Shown here: positions 42,267 through 50,586 of the stretch, in pieces
Layout: each line of letters opens with the position of its first letter
Numbering within the stretch: position 1 is the first letter of the stretch
DNA from: GCA-2686265 sp036010965
GTDB lineage: Bacteria; Planctomycetota; UBA1135; GCA-002686595
DNA length: 58,859 nt
Reading direction: 5' to 3'
Assembly: GCA_036010965.1 (NCBI GenBank)
Contig: DASCMO010000006.1
Span: 1-58,859 of the forward strand
Translations under genes and position numbers: made by a program
Notes under the pieces: model-generated
The model's database searches: none
What the model was told of the DNA's origin: nothing
Seen by the model: only the letters and a program-made list of their open reading frames with translations

Positions 42267-43622
42267 ATGAAGAAGACCACCCTCTCCGTCGCGCGACTCC
42301 TGATCGCCTGCGGCACGTTCTGTGCAGTTTCCGGGGCCGCGAGCCAGGACTCGCTCGCGGAAGCCCGCTTTAAATCGCCGGTGCGACTCACCTCGGGCGA
42401 GCAGCACCTCGGCGCGAAGCGCCTGTACCCCTCGCCGGCCCTCCACGACATGAACGGTGATGGGCGAGCGGACCTGGTCGTCGCGGACCTCTTCGGTCGC
42501 CCGACCGTGGCCTTTGCGCGCGCCGGGAAGGGGCTCACCTTCGGCCAGGAGGAGGCGCTGCTCGACAGGGACGGGGAGAAGCTCGACTTCAACAACTGGT
42601 GATGCATCGGCATGGGTTCACAGTTCGTGGACTTCAACGCCGACGGCCACATCGACTACGTCAGCGCGACCTTCGATGGTTCGCCCTACCTTGCGCTCGG
42701 TAGCGAGGAGGGTTTCGCTCAGCCGGAACACATCCTGGACGCCGAGGGGCGGCGCCTGTTGATCTCGAGCTTTTGGAACTACGAGGCGGAAGAGCACCAG
42801 GACACGGGGCGCTCCTTGCCCGGCGAGAAGGAGAACGGCCTGCGCTGCGTTTCGGCCCTGGCCTTCGACTGGGACGGCGACGGCGACCTGGACCTGTTGC
42901 TCGGTAGCTACAGAGAAGGACGGCTCTATCGCCAGATGAACGAGGGCACGAAGGTCGAGCCGAAGTTCACGGGCGAGAACATTCCCGTCCAGGTAGGCGG
43001 CGTGGACCTCGAGTTGCCGGGCAAGATGACGACACCCAAGCTCGTCGACTGGGACGGTGACGGTGACCTGGATCTGGTCGTCGGGACCTTTGGAAGCGAC
43101 TCGCGCTCGGGTGGGGAGGGTGGCAGGGTGGTCCTCTCCCTGAACATGGGCAAACCGGGCGCGCCGGCCTTCGGACCCTTGCAGGAGTTGATCGCCCCGC
43201 GGGCCAGAGGTGCGGTGGAGCCCACGGGGCCGGATCTGGGCCTGTACCCGGAAGTCGCCGACATGGACGGCGACGGAGACCTGGATCTGATCGTCGGCGC
43301 TTACTCGATCTGGAAGCCAGAGGGGAGTGAGCTCAGCGAGGAGGAGTTCGCGCGGGTCGCCGTGCTCGAGGCGCGCATCGCCGTGATCCGCGAGGAGATC
43401 GATGCGTTCTTCGAGCGTGTGCAGGCCGAGACCGAGGCCGCGGCGGAGGGCCTCGATCCGGAGAGCGAAGAAGCCGAGCAGGCCATGATCGAGGTCTACG
43501 AAGGCAGCACGGAGGAGCGGCGCGCGATCATGGGCAAGATGTCGGAGGCGAGCGACGAGCTCAAGCAGCTCGTTCCCCAGGAGGAGCGCTCTTCCTTCGT
43601 CTGGCTGTACGAGCGCATCTGA
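42267..43622 (+). CDS. FG-GAP/VCBS repeat protein with one in-frame TGA, candidate selenoprotein
   Basis: 451 residues if the TGA at 42600-42602 is read through (residue 112). A signal peptide (MKKTTLSVARLLIACGTF) is followed by five calcium-loop repeats: DMNGDGRADL, before the TGA; DFNADGHIDY, DWDGDGDLDL twice and DMDGDGDLDL, after it. The TGA lies in NNW-TGA-CIGMGSQFVDF, so a Sec-Cys pair would result. Frame and repeat spacing continue exactly. The C-terminal 100 residues are a charged coiled coil (VAVLEARIAVIREEIDAF). Three readings are possible: Sec insertion (see the hairpin entry), a point nonsense mutation, or a sequencing error. TGA is an ordinary stop for many genes here, so it is not a Trp codon. 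Confidence 0.65.
42603..42643 (+). other. SECIS-like stem-loop directly after the in-frame TGA
   Basis: Eleven nt after the TGA a hairpin begins: GGGTTCAC (42614-42621), loop AGTTC (42622-42626), GTGGACTT (42627-42634), with 8 pairs, three of them G-U. A lower stem TCGGC (42607-42611) pairs with GCCGA (42639-42643). The bacterial SECIS as I know it from fdhF also starts its apical hairpin 11 nt after the UGA and has a G in the first two loop positions, which is true here (AG). GC-rich DNA forms hairpins easily, so this supports Sec insertion without proving it. Confidence 0.5.
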
Positions 43623-43716
43623 CCGAGCCTCGCCACCAGGTCGCCTGGGCGCAGATCGGGTGGGGGCTGACTCCAACGACGAGCGCGAGGCAGGATCGGC
43701 TATCCTGGGATCCGTG

Positions 43717-45183
43717 ATGTTGCGCCTCACCGTCCCGCTGCTGGTCTGCCTCGCCGCAGGGGGAGATGGCGCGCAGGACGCGGCGCTGCGCGAGTTTGGC
43801 CTGGCCTTCCGCTCGACTCGCGATCCCTCCGCGCTTCAGGAGCGTCGCGATGCGGCCCTTGAGGCTCTCGCCGGACAGGATTCGCAGGAGGTCGCCCGCG
43901 CACTGCTTGACGCCTTTGTCCAGCTCGAGGGAGAGAGCGCTCCATTCGAAGCTGAGCGACGCGAATACCTGGATGGCGGCCGGCGCAACAAGAAGCTGGA
44001 GGTCCGAGGGGGACTGGATCCCCTGCGCGACCTGCAGGAGTCCTTGCGCGTGCGCCTGCTCGCCGTGCGCGATCCTGAGGCGGCGCGCTTCCTGATCGAA
44101 CAGGCCTTCGAGCGCAAGAAGCTCGCCTTCTCTCTGCGTGCGGCACTGCCGGCCCTCGCCCTCCACGCCGGGCCGAAGGTGACTGACCTCCTCGAGCGTC
44201 GAGTACGCCGTGCTCGCAAGCCCGCCGAGCTGTGCATCGTCCTGCGCACGGCCGAGGCCCTCGGCCCTGACGGACGGGCAGCCGACTCTCTCGCCATCGC
44301 GACGCTCGCGCACGAACACGCCGTCCTGCGCGAGGCGGCGGCCGCCGCCCTCGCCCGCACGGCATCGCCCGCGGCCGTCGAGCCCCTGGTGCGCCGCATC
44401 GCGCGGGAGACCGGGCGCACCCGCGTCCGCATGGGGACGGCGCTGGAGGTCCTGACCCGCCGGCAACTGGGCACCTCGCCTTCGGTCTGGCGGCGCTGGT
44501 TCGAGGAAGAGGGCGAGCCCTACGCGAGGGGCGAGGCCGAGCTCGGCGGAGGTGAGCCCTCCGCCCGGGCGGCGCCCATCGATGAGGCGCTCTACCACGG
44601 CATCCCGATCGACGGCGAGGCGATCCTGTTCCTGTTCGACCGCTCGCAGTCCATGCAGGCGCCGCTGTTCAAGGGGGAGGACGTGCCCGAGGAGGAGAAC
44701 CCGACCCGCTTCCAGCGCGCCAAGGAGGAGCTGATCGCGGTTCTTGGTCAGCTCTCACCGAGTCACGAGTTCGGCCTGCTGGCCTTCGGCGGCACCCTTG
44801 ACAGCTTCTCACCTCAGGTCGTGCCGGCCACGGTCGAGAACGTCGAGCTCGCCCGACAGTGGATCCGGGACCTCACCATGAACCTGGGGACGCGCAGCTA
44901 CGACGCCCTCGACCTGGCCTTTTCCAGCGCGGGCGGCGGGGCGCTCGATCGCTATCACGACAGCGGCATCGACACCCTCTTCATGCTGACGGACGGCCTC
45001 CCAATCCGTTCGGGCAAGGCGGACTCCATCAAGCGCATCCACGCCGCGGTCCGCCGCTGGAACCTCTTTGGTCGCGTCGTAGTGCACGTGATCTGCCTGG
45101 GCGATAAGGCCCCCAAGAAGTTCGCCAAGGGCCTCGCTGAGCAGAACGGCGGCCGCTACGTGCGCGAGCCAGCCAAGAAGTAG
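43717..45183 (+). CDS. exported HEAT-repeat plus von Willebrand A domain protein
   Basis: 488 residues from ATG 43717 (GTG 43714 is also possible). The signal peptide is MLRLTVPLLVCLAAGG. Residues 25-270 are HEAT-like helices (ALPALALHAGPKVTDLLERRV, LAIATLAHEHAVLREAAAAAL). A vWA domain follows, with ILFLFDRSQSM (DxSxS MIDAS), FGLLAFGGTL, a conserved Thr in LGTRSYDAL and DTLFMLTDGLP. It ends VICLGDKAPKKFAKGLAEQNGGRYV, as in many planctomycete vWA proteins. The likely role is metal-dependent protein binding outside the cytoplasm. It lies 94 bp after the FG-GAP gene on the same strand. Confidence 0.88.
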   Translation: MLRLTVPLLVCLAAGGDGAQDAALREFGLAFRSTRDPSALQERRDAALEALAGQDSQEVARALLDAFVQLEGESAPFEAERREYLDGGRRNKKLEVRGGLDPLRDLQESLRVRLLAVRDPEAARFLIEQAFERKKLAFSLRAALPALALHAGPKVTDLLERRVRRARKPAELCIVLRTAEALGPDGRAADSLAIATLAHEHAVLREAAAAALARTASPAAVEPLVRRIARETGRTRVRMGTALEVLTRRQLGTSPSVWRRWFEEEGEPYARGEAELGGGEPSARAAPIDEALYHGIPIDGEAILFLFDRSQSMQAPLFKGEDVPEEENPTRFQRAKEELIAVLGQLSPSHEFGLLAFGGTLDSFSPQVVPATVENVELARQWIRDLTMNLGTRSYDALDLAFSSAGGGALDRYHDSGIDTLFMLTDGLPIRSGKADSIKRIHAAVRRWNLFGRVVVHVICLGDKAPKKFAKGLAEQNGGRYVREPAKK

Positions 45184-45489
45184 GTAGCAGGGCCCCTTCA
45201 GGTCTTCCGCGCGCAGGGGGATTCTCCCGTGCCCGGAATGCACCTTGGGCAGCACGCAAGCCCGGCCTCTTGATCTGCGGCGCTCAGCAAGGCGGCCACC
45301 CGTTGCGGGACCTCGAGGGGTCGACAGCACCGCTCGCGCCGCAAGCGCTACGACCTCCTTGCTCCGGCGAGCGGGTTTTCGTCTCGTCATGGGCAGGATG
45401 GCCGACTGTGAGGAGGGCATGGAAGAAATCCGGATCTGCTTGCACGCGCGCCTGCCCGGCGACGCTTGGGGGGTGAGGGACCGAATGCC
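45184..45489. other. 306-bp intergenic stretch before the sigma-factor operon
   Basis: No protein-like frame is convincing here. It should contain the promoter of the ECF sigma operon, possibly autoregulated; I could not identify a clear GGAAC-type -35 with a matching -10. No strong terminator for the vWA gene is seen. Confidence 0.45.
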
Positions 45490-46017
45490 ATGACGGGCGT
45501 GGATGATCGACAGCTCTTCGCCCGCATGGCCGGCGGGTCCCCTCCCCAGGCCCGAGAGGCCCTGCGGGTGCTTTACGAGCGCCACGGGGCCGCAGTGCTG
45601 CGCTTCGCGCGCCGCATGTTGTCCGACGAGAACCATGCCCACGACATCCTGCAAGAGACCTTCCTCGTCGTCGCCCGCGATGCGGCCGCATTCCGCACCG
45701 GCTCCGCGAAGGCCTGGCTGCTCGAGATCGCGAGCCGGCGCGTCCGGGACGAGTTTCGGCGCCGGCGGCGAGCGAAGCGCCGCGAACGGGCTGGTGCCCG
45801 TCAGGAGGCAGTCGAGGATCCGGAGGTCTCGGATGAGCTCGATGCCGCTCTCGCCCGCCTGCCCGCCGCCCAGCGGGCGGCCCTCGAGCTGCGCGTCGTG
45901 GACGGCCTCGCACATGACGAGGTGGCGCGCATCCTGGGCGTCTCCCTGCGCACCACGAAGGAGTGGACGAAGCTCGGTCTGGCCCGCTTGCGTGAGCTCC
46001 TCGAAGGAGAGCGGTGA
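45490..46017 (+). CDS. ECF-type RNA polymerase sigma factor
   Basis: 175 residues. Region 2 reads LYERHGAAVLRFARRMLSDENHAHDILQETFLVVARD and is quoted in parts: AVLRFARRML, AHDILQETFLVVA. Region 4 is LPAAQRAALELRVVDGLAH, then EVARILGVSLRTTKEWTKLGLARLREL (parts: EVARILGVSLRTTKEW). The Arg/Lys-rich linker (FRRRRRAKRRERAG) is normal for the class. ATG 45490 is used, as the upstream in-frame residues are not conserved-looking. The stop overlaps the start of a small membrane protein (GTGATGAG), the usual arrangement of sigma and anti-sigma genes. Confidence 0.92.
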   Translation: MTGVDDRQLFARMAGGSPPQAREALRVLYERHGAAVLRFARRMLSDENHAHDILQETFLVVARDAAAFRTGSAKAWLLEIASRRVRDEFRRRRRAKRRERAGARQEAVEDPEVSDELDAALARLPAAQRAALELRVVDGLAHDEVARILGVSLRTTKEWTKLGLARLRELLEGER

Positions 46018-46304
46018 TGAGCACTGAGCGGATCTCCGAACGCCTGCGCTCCCTACGAGGCACGAGCGATCTGCCTGCTCCCGATGCGCTGCTCGCCAGG
46101 GCCTTCCCCGATGTCCAGCAGCGATCGGATGCTCCACATCGTCCGTCGCTATCGCCCTTCCCTCTCATGGCCGCCGTACTCGTGGCCCTGGCTTTCGGCC
46201 CGCTCTGGCTGCGGCCCGGCCCGCGCGATCGCGCGTGGTGCGAGGGCCTGCTACGGAGCACTGACGTCGTCGTGACACAGATCGGAAAATGGAACCCACA
46301 ATGA
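46017..46304 (+). CDS. small single-pass membrane protein, probable anti-sigma factor
   Basis: 95 residues. A charged cytoplasmic N-terminus of about 50 residues (STERISERLRSLRG, DALLARAFPDVQQ) precedes one transmembrane helix (PLMAAVLVALAFGPLWL), with a short outside tail holding a Cys (RAWCEGLLR). No zinc-binding HxxxCxxC (ZAS) motif is present. Its position, overlapping the sigma gene by 1 bp, and its topology support an anti-sigma role; the sequence alone does not prove it. The stop overlaps the next start (ATGA). Confidence 0.6.
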   Translation: MSTERISERLRSLRGTSDLPAPDALLARAFPDVQQRSDAPHRPSLSPFPLMAAVLVALAFGPLWLRPGPRDRAWCEGLLRSTDVVVTQIGKWNPQ

Positions 46305-46954
46305 GCAACCCTTCCTCGCAATCCGGCCTCTGGCGAGCCCCCGCATGGGGGCTCCTGATCGGCTTCATGCTGCTCTCGGCCGTGGTCGGGTCCTTCGGCA
46401 CGGGCCCCTTCGGTCTCTTGAGCGGCGAGAGCGCTCCCGGCCTCGAGCTGACCCTGAAGTCCATCGTGGGCGCCCTGGCACCCGGCGTGCTGCCGCTGCT
46501 CGCTCTGGGTGTGCTGTTCTCGGCCGCATCGGTCGGCCCCCGGGCGACCCTCGCCGGCATGGCCTGGGTTTGCGGGTCGCGGAAGAGCGATCCCCTGCAG
46601 GCCGCGCGCGCCCTGGCCGCCGGAGCGCGCGGCCTGATCGCCGCAGCTCTCACCCTGGGGCTGATCGGCGTGATGATGCTCATGGTCCTCTATCGCCGCG
46701 GGGCCGACGGACCCGACGCGATGCCCGCGCCGCACATGGTCGCCCACGTGCTGACGGCCACGATCCAGTACCCGCTGGTGGCCCTCGTCTTCGGTCGCCT
46801 CCTGTGCGCGACGGTCGCCGACGCGGCCTTCGCCGAAGCGGGCGAGGTCCGTCGGCGCGCCCTGGGCTCCGCCTGGGATCTGGCCCTCCTGACCCTGATG
46901 GTGCCGCCGATCATCGCCGTCTCTTCCATGTTCTGGAAATACCCCACGCTCTGA
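46301..46954 (+). CDS. polytopic membrane protein, possibly MotA/TolQ-like
   Basis: 217 residues from ATG 46301, chosen for the ATGA overlap with the preceding gene (ATG 46289 also possible). About five hydrophobic helices are seen: GLLIGFMLLSAVVG, ALAPGVLPLLALGVLFSA, LIAAALTLGLIGVMMLMVL, YPLVALVFGRLL and LALLTLMVPPIIAVSSMF. The loop with ADAAFAEAGEVRRRALG is cytoplasmic. The gene after it has MotA-like features and this one may be its partner, but the match is weak. Its role in the sigma regulon is unknown. Confidence 0.6.
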   Translation: MSNPSSQSGLWRAPAWGLLIGFMLLSAVVGSFGTGPFGLLSGESAPGLELTLKSIVGALAPGVLPLLALGVLFSAASVGPRATLAGMAWVCGSRKSDPLQAARALAAGARGLIAAALTLGLIGVMMLMVLYRRGADGPDAMPAPHMVAHVLTATIQYPLVALVFGRLLCATVADAAFAEAGEVRRRALGSAWDLALLTLMVPPIIAVSSMFWKYPTL

Positions 46955-46958
46955 TCTC

Positions 46959-47441
46959 ATGTCCACCAATCGCCTCCTGTCTCTCGTCTCGACCTGGATC
47001 GTCCTCGCGCTCGTCGCCGGCAGCTTCACCGACGATTGGGGCCTCTTGATCGACCTGCGCGTGCTGGCCTTCGTGCTGGCGCTGCCCTGGCTGGGAGCCG
47101 CCCTGGCTGCCTCACCGCGCGCCGCCCTCGATGCCATGGTCGATGGCTGGCGGCCGAACCCTGACCTGCCCTCCGAGCGCCGCGCGACCTCGGCCGCGCT
47201 GTTGCACACCGTCGGCGGCGCGAGCTTCGCCGCAGGTCTCCTGTCCTTCCTCCTGGGGATGATCGTGACCCTGAACGTCGTCGCCGCCTCCCCCGGACAG
47301 GCCAGCCCCTTGGAGCTCGTGAGCGCCTTCGGTGGCCTGGTCCTCGGGCCGCTCTATGGCCTGGCGCTGATGTCGTTCCTCTACCAGCCCCTCTCGGCTG
47401 GGCTCGAGGGCGACGGCGAGGGGCTGGGCGCGGAGTTGTAG
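46959..47441 (+). CDS. MotA/TolQ/ExbB-like small membrane protein
   Basis: 160 residues with three to four helices. WGLLIDLRVLAFVLALPWLGAALAASP matches the N-terminal part of MotA-like proteins (a Leu/Ile-Asp-x-x-S/V-L-x-F-V pattern), and TVGGASFAAGLLSFLLGMIV with GGLVLGPLYGLALMSFLYQPL matches the TolQ-type double helix. The protein is much shorter than MotA or ExbB (over 200). It starts 4 bp after the previous stop, so it belongs to the sigma operon. Proton-channel function is speculative. Confidence 0.6.
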   Translation: MSTNRLLSLVSTWIVLALVAGSFTDDWGLLIDLRVLAFVLALPWLGAALAASPRAALDAMVDGWRPNPDLPSERRATSAALLHTVGGASFAAGLLSFLLGMIVTLNVVAASPGQASPLELVSAFGGLVLGPLYGLALMSFLYQPLSAGLEGDGEGLGAEL

Positions 47442-47485
47442 AGCGCCTCGGGGGGCGGGCGCCCGCTCGCACTCGGGGAACCGTC

Positions 47486-47803
47486 CTAAGGCCGCGGTGC
47501 CATCGAAACCAAGAGTACGAGGCGCTCGGCGCTTCGGTTCTCCACGCCGTGCACCTCGCCGGATCCGGACCAGGCCAGGCCGCCGGGACCGAGGGTCTCG
47601 ACGGTCTCGCCGCTGGTGAACGAGCCCTCGCCCTCGATCACGTAGTAGAACTTCGTCGCTCCCTCGTGGGCGTGGGGCTTCTGGGCCTGGCCGGGCTCCA
47701 GGCAGTAGACGTCGCAGAACATCTGCTCGGTCTCGAACAGGTTGAGTTTTTGCAGCTTCTCGGCCGAGAAGCGCCGCTGTTCGAGGGTGTGGGTGAACGC
47801 CAT
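47486..47803 (-). CDS. single-domain cupin protein
   Basis: 105 residues. The cupin core is clear: LEPGQAQKPHAHEGATKFYYVIEGEGSF, quoted in parts (KPHAHEGATKFYYV, IEGEGSF), supplies His-x-His and Glu ligands, and GPGGLAWSGSGEVHGVEN supplies the final His. It would bind one metal; the substrate is unknown. MAFTHTLEQRRFSAEKLQ is the N-terminal segment. It follows the M1 peptidase gene by 6 bp on the same strand, so the two form an operon. Confidence 0.88.
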   Translation of the reverse strand: MAFTHTLEQRRFSAEKLQKLNLFETEQMFCDVYCLEPGQAQKPHAHEGATKFYYVIEGEGSFTSGETVETLGPGGLAWSGSGEVHGVENRSAERLVLLVSMAPRP

Positions 47804-47809
47804 CGGTGC

Positions 47810-49507
47810 CTACTCCCCGCTCCCGGTCTCGACCTCGATCTTGTGCTTGCCGAGAACGCGCGCGAGGTGCTCGAGGCGCAGGTCGCGGGGCTCGCCGTCG
47901 CACTTGAGGGTGAGCTCGTTGGTGCCCGGCTCGAGCCATACCCGGCGCGCGACCTCGCCGCTGCCGTCGCTCCAGGCCAGGTCGAGGGGCAGGTGGAACT
48001 CGCCCTCGACCTCGACCGTGATCGAGACCGCTCCGTCGCTCGCCGCCACCGTGCCGCTCGTGGCCGGCGCGCCCTTGCCGTAGAACCACTCGGTGAAGAA
48101 GCGCTCCCACGAGCGGCCGCTGTTCTCGTCGAGGATCTTCTGGAAGTCCTCGGTGCTCGCGTTCCCGTAGCGATGGGTCAGGTTGAAGTCGCGCAGGGAC
48201 TGCCACCAGACCTCGTCATCGGCCAGAAAGTGGCGCAGGGTGTCGAGGACGACCGCGCCCTTGCTGTAGATGACCCCGGAATAGGCGTCGCCGGATTCGG
48301 GATCGTCACCGCGCCACAGGCGGCCGGAAGGGTGCAGTGCTCCGTTGCGCTGGGTCCGGAAGTATTCGTCGGCGCGCTCGCGCCCCTCGGTGAACTCCAC
48401 GTACACGCCCTCGGCGTAGGTGCCGAAGCCCTCGTGGATCCAGAAGTGCCCCCAGTCGTTCGCGGAGACCGCGTTGCCCCACCACTCGTGGGCACACTCG
48501 TGGATCAGGATGTAGTCGAAGAAGCGGTTGCGGCGCGCGTAGGGATCACGCGCTCCGGTCTTCTTGCACCAGGCCGGGTAGCTCGATCCGTAGGCCACCG
48601 CCGTCGAGTGCTCCATGCCCCAGAAGTTCGTCTCCACCAGACCGAACTTCGAGTCGGGGAAGGGCCAGGGACCGAAGGCATTGGAGAAGATCTCGATCAT
48701 GCGCGGCACTTGCTCGAACTGCACCGCGGCCTTCTCCGCGTTCTCGGGCAGCACGTAGTAGATGAACGGCACCTTCTTCTCGACCCCCGGCATCTTGAGC
48801 ATCTGTTCGACCACCACATAGGGCGCCACGTTGAGGGTCACCGTGTAGGTCTCCAGCGGGTAGGGATGCTCCCAGGAGTAGGTCTTCCAGCGCCCGCCGC
48901 TCGGCTTGAACCACTTCGGCTTGCTCTTGCGCTCACTCACGAGGCGGCCGTTGCTGACGCCGTAGAGATCAGCCGGCACGGTCAACTTGGTGGTCGTGCC
49001 CTCGGGCTTGTCATCGGGATTGAAGTAGCTCGCCTTGCAGGGCCACCACGAGTGGGCGCCGGGTCCCTGGCAGGAGGTGTTGATCCAAGGGCGACCGTCG
49101 GCGGTCTCGGCCCAGTGGAAGCCGCTGAACCCGCCGCGCTTGGCACTCGGCTGCCCTCGGTAACGGATGCGGACGGCGAACTCGCCGTCGCGCGCGACAG
49201 GGCTCGACAGGTCGCAAGCGAGGGCGTCCTCTTCGTGGCGCCACTCGAGCGCTCGCCCCTCGCCGTCTGTGCATCCGAGCACTTCCATTGCGGCAGCGAG
49301 GTCGAGGAGTACGGTCGGCAGCTCGTCGGCGAGCACGCGCGCGCGCACGGTGACCACGCCCTCGAGGGTGCGCGTCTCGGGTTCGACGGCGAACTCCAGG
49401 TCGTAGGTCAGCACATCGTAGGCGTCGCGCGGATCGGCCTCGGGCGCGGCGTCGTGGGTGGTGCTGAGTGAAAGTGAAAGGACGAGGAACAGGACAGCGT
49501 GGTGCAT
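47810..49507 (-). CDS. exported M1-family metallopeptidase
   Basis: 565 residues from ATG 49507 with a signal peptide (HHAVLFLVLSLSLSTTHDAA). The N-terminal beta domain covers about 30-220 (YDVLTYDLEFAVEPETRTLEG, in parts). The catalytic domain has HECAHEWWG (His336, Glu337, His340) and IHEGFGTYAEG (Glu359), the HExxH-x18-E signature. The exopeptidase motif, usually GAMEN, reads GMEHST, so aminopeptidase specificity may differ. The proton-donor Tyr is expected in SGVIYSKGAVVLD. It is periplasmic or outer-membrane associated. Confidence 0.93.
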   Translation of the reverse strand: MHHAVLFLVLSLSLSTTHDAAPEADPRDAYDVLTYDLEFAVEPETRTLEGVVTVRARVLADELPTVLLDLAAAMEVLGCTDGEGRALEWRHEEDALACDLSSPVARDGEFAVRIRYRGQPSAKRGGFSGFHWAETADGRPWINTSCQGPGAHSWWPCKASYFNPDDKPEGTTTKLTVPADLYGVSNGRLVSERKSKPKWFKPSGGRWKTYSWEHPYPLETYTVTLNVAPYVVVEQMLKMPGVEKKVPFIYYVLPENAEKAAVQFEQVPRMIEIFSNAFGPWPFPDSKFGLVETNFWGMEHSTAVAYGSSYPAWCKKTGARDPYARRNRFFDYILIHECAHEWWGNAVSANDWGHFWIHEGFGTYAEGVYVEFTEGRERADEYFRTQRNGALHPSGRLWRGDDPESGDAYSGVIYSKGAVVLDTLRHFLADDEVWWQSLRDFNLTHRYGNASTEDFQKILDENSGRSWERFFTEWFYGKGAPATSGTVAASDGAVSITVEVEGEFHLPLDLAWSDGSGEVARRVWLEPGTNELTLKCDGEPRDLRLEHLARVLGKHKIEVETGSGE

Positions 49508-49724
49508 GCGGAAGAATGTACCGTGTCGTCCACCGTTCATCGCTGTTTCCGACAGGGAAGAGCCGCACCACCAGAGGCGAATGCTGGTCAGACGCGAGCA
49601 CGGCCTCCCGGAGATGCTCTGGACGGCGGATCCTCGAGCCGCTTGCGGAACCCACCCTGGTGGGGCCTGCTGGAAGGCGCGACGGCTAGCGGTGCCGACC
49701 CCCCCGTAACCACGAGAGTTGAGG

Positions 49725-50315
49725 ATGAAGTCACTACACAGAGATGATCTGTTTGGCTGGTCCGCGTTCGACGCGGAACGCGACGTGGACTTCAACGGCA
49801 CCGTCTGGGTCCGGGAGGCCGGCAACGTCGTCATCGATCCGATGCCGCTCAGCGATCACGACACCATGCACCTCAAGGCGCTCGGAGACATCGCCTGGGT
49901 GGTGATGACCAACTCCGACCACATCCGCAGCGGACCCGAGATCGCCGCCTGGTCCGGTGCCCGGCTGGCGGCGCCCGGCGCAGAGCGGGAGAGCTGGCCC
50001 TTCGCCTGCGACCGATGGTTGGGCGATGGCGACGCGCTCGTGCCCGGCCTCACCGCGTTCGCGCTCCACGGTTCAAAGACCGCCGGAGAGCTCGCGCTGT
50101 TGATAGAAGGCCACACTCTGGTCACCGGCGATCTGGTGCGAGCCCATCGCGGGGGCAGGTTGATGTTGCTGCCCGATGCAAAGCTCAGCGATCCCGTCCA
50201 GGCGCGAGCCTCCGTCCGCCGTCTCTCGGAAATCACCACCGTCGAAGCGGTCATCGTGGGAGATGGCTGGCACGTGTTCCGGGACGGCGCTACACGCCTC
50301 CAGGAACTGGTCTGA
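49725..50315 (+). CDS. metallo-beta-lactamase-fold protein with degenerate metal site
   Basis: 196 residues from ATG 49725. The fold is recognisable: WVREAGNVVIDPMPLSDHD, WVVMTNSDHIRSGPEI in place of THxHxDHxGG, HGSKTAGELALLIEGHTLVTGDLVRAH (parts: TAGELALLIEGH, VTGDL) and VIVGDGWHVFRDG. The HxHxDH motif is reduced to N-S-D-H, so two of its His ligands are missing; the Asp of TGDL and a C-terminal His remain. It may be a single-metal enzyme, a binder of another ligand, or inactive. An AGAG site precedes the start. It stands alone. Confidence 0.78.
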   Translation: MKSLHRDDLFGWSAFDAERDVDFNGTVWVREAGNVVIDPMPLSDHDTMHLKALGDIAWVVMTNSDHIRSGPEIAAWSGARLAAPGAERESWPFACDRWLGDGDALVPGLTAFALHGSKTAGELALLIEGHTLVTGDLVRAHRGGRLMLLPDAKLSDPVQARASVRRLSEITTVEAVIVGDGWHVFRDGATRLQELV

Positions 50316-50586
50316 GGGGTTGTCCAAGCTGGAACGCACCTGCCGTCCGGGTGCGACGATCGGCAGGTAGGCGGAGTCCGCTCGAGCAGTCGCCGGATTC
50401 GAGGGGCCGAAGGAGGCGGACCTACAGGACGCATGAGGCGCTCCGCCGACGGACTCCTGGATCCTCATGTACTTCGCGCGAGAGTAGGTCGGCGGCCCTG
50501 TCGCGAGTACCCGGTGCGAGGAGCAAGGAGACGCGGGACAGTGGTCGTCGCGTGGAGGATCGTGTGGGACTCGGTATGCTCGGGCG

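Noticed and set aside
42600..42602. TGA as a Trp codon (alternative genetic code)
   Set aside because: Many well-defined genes here, such as asd and rmuC, end with TGA, and operon overlaps use ATGA.
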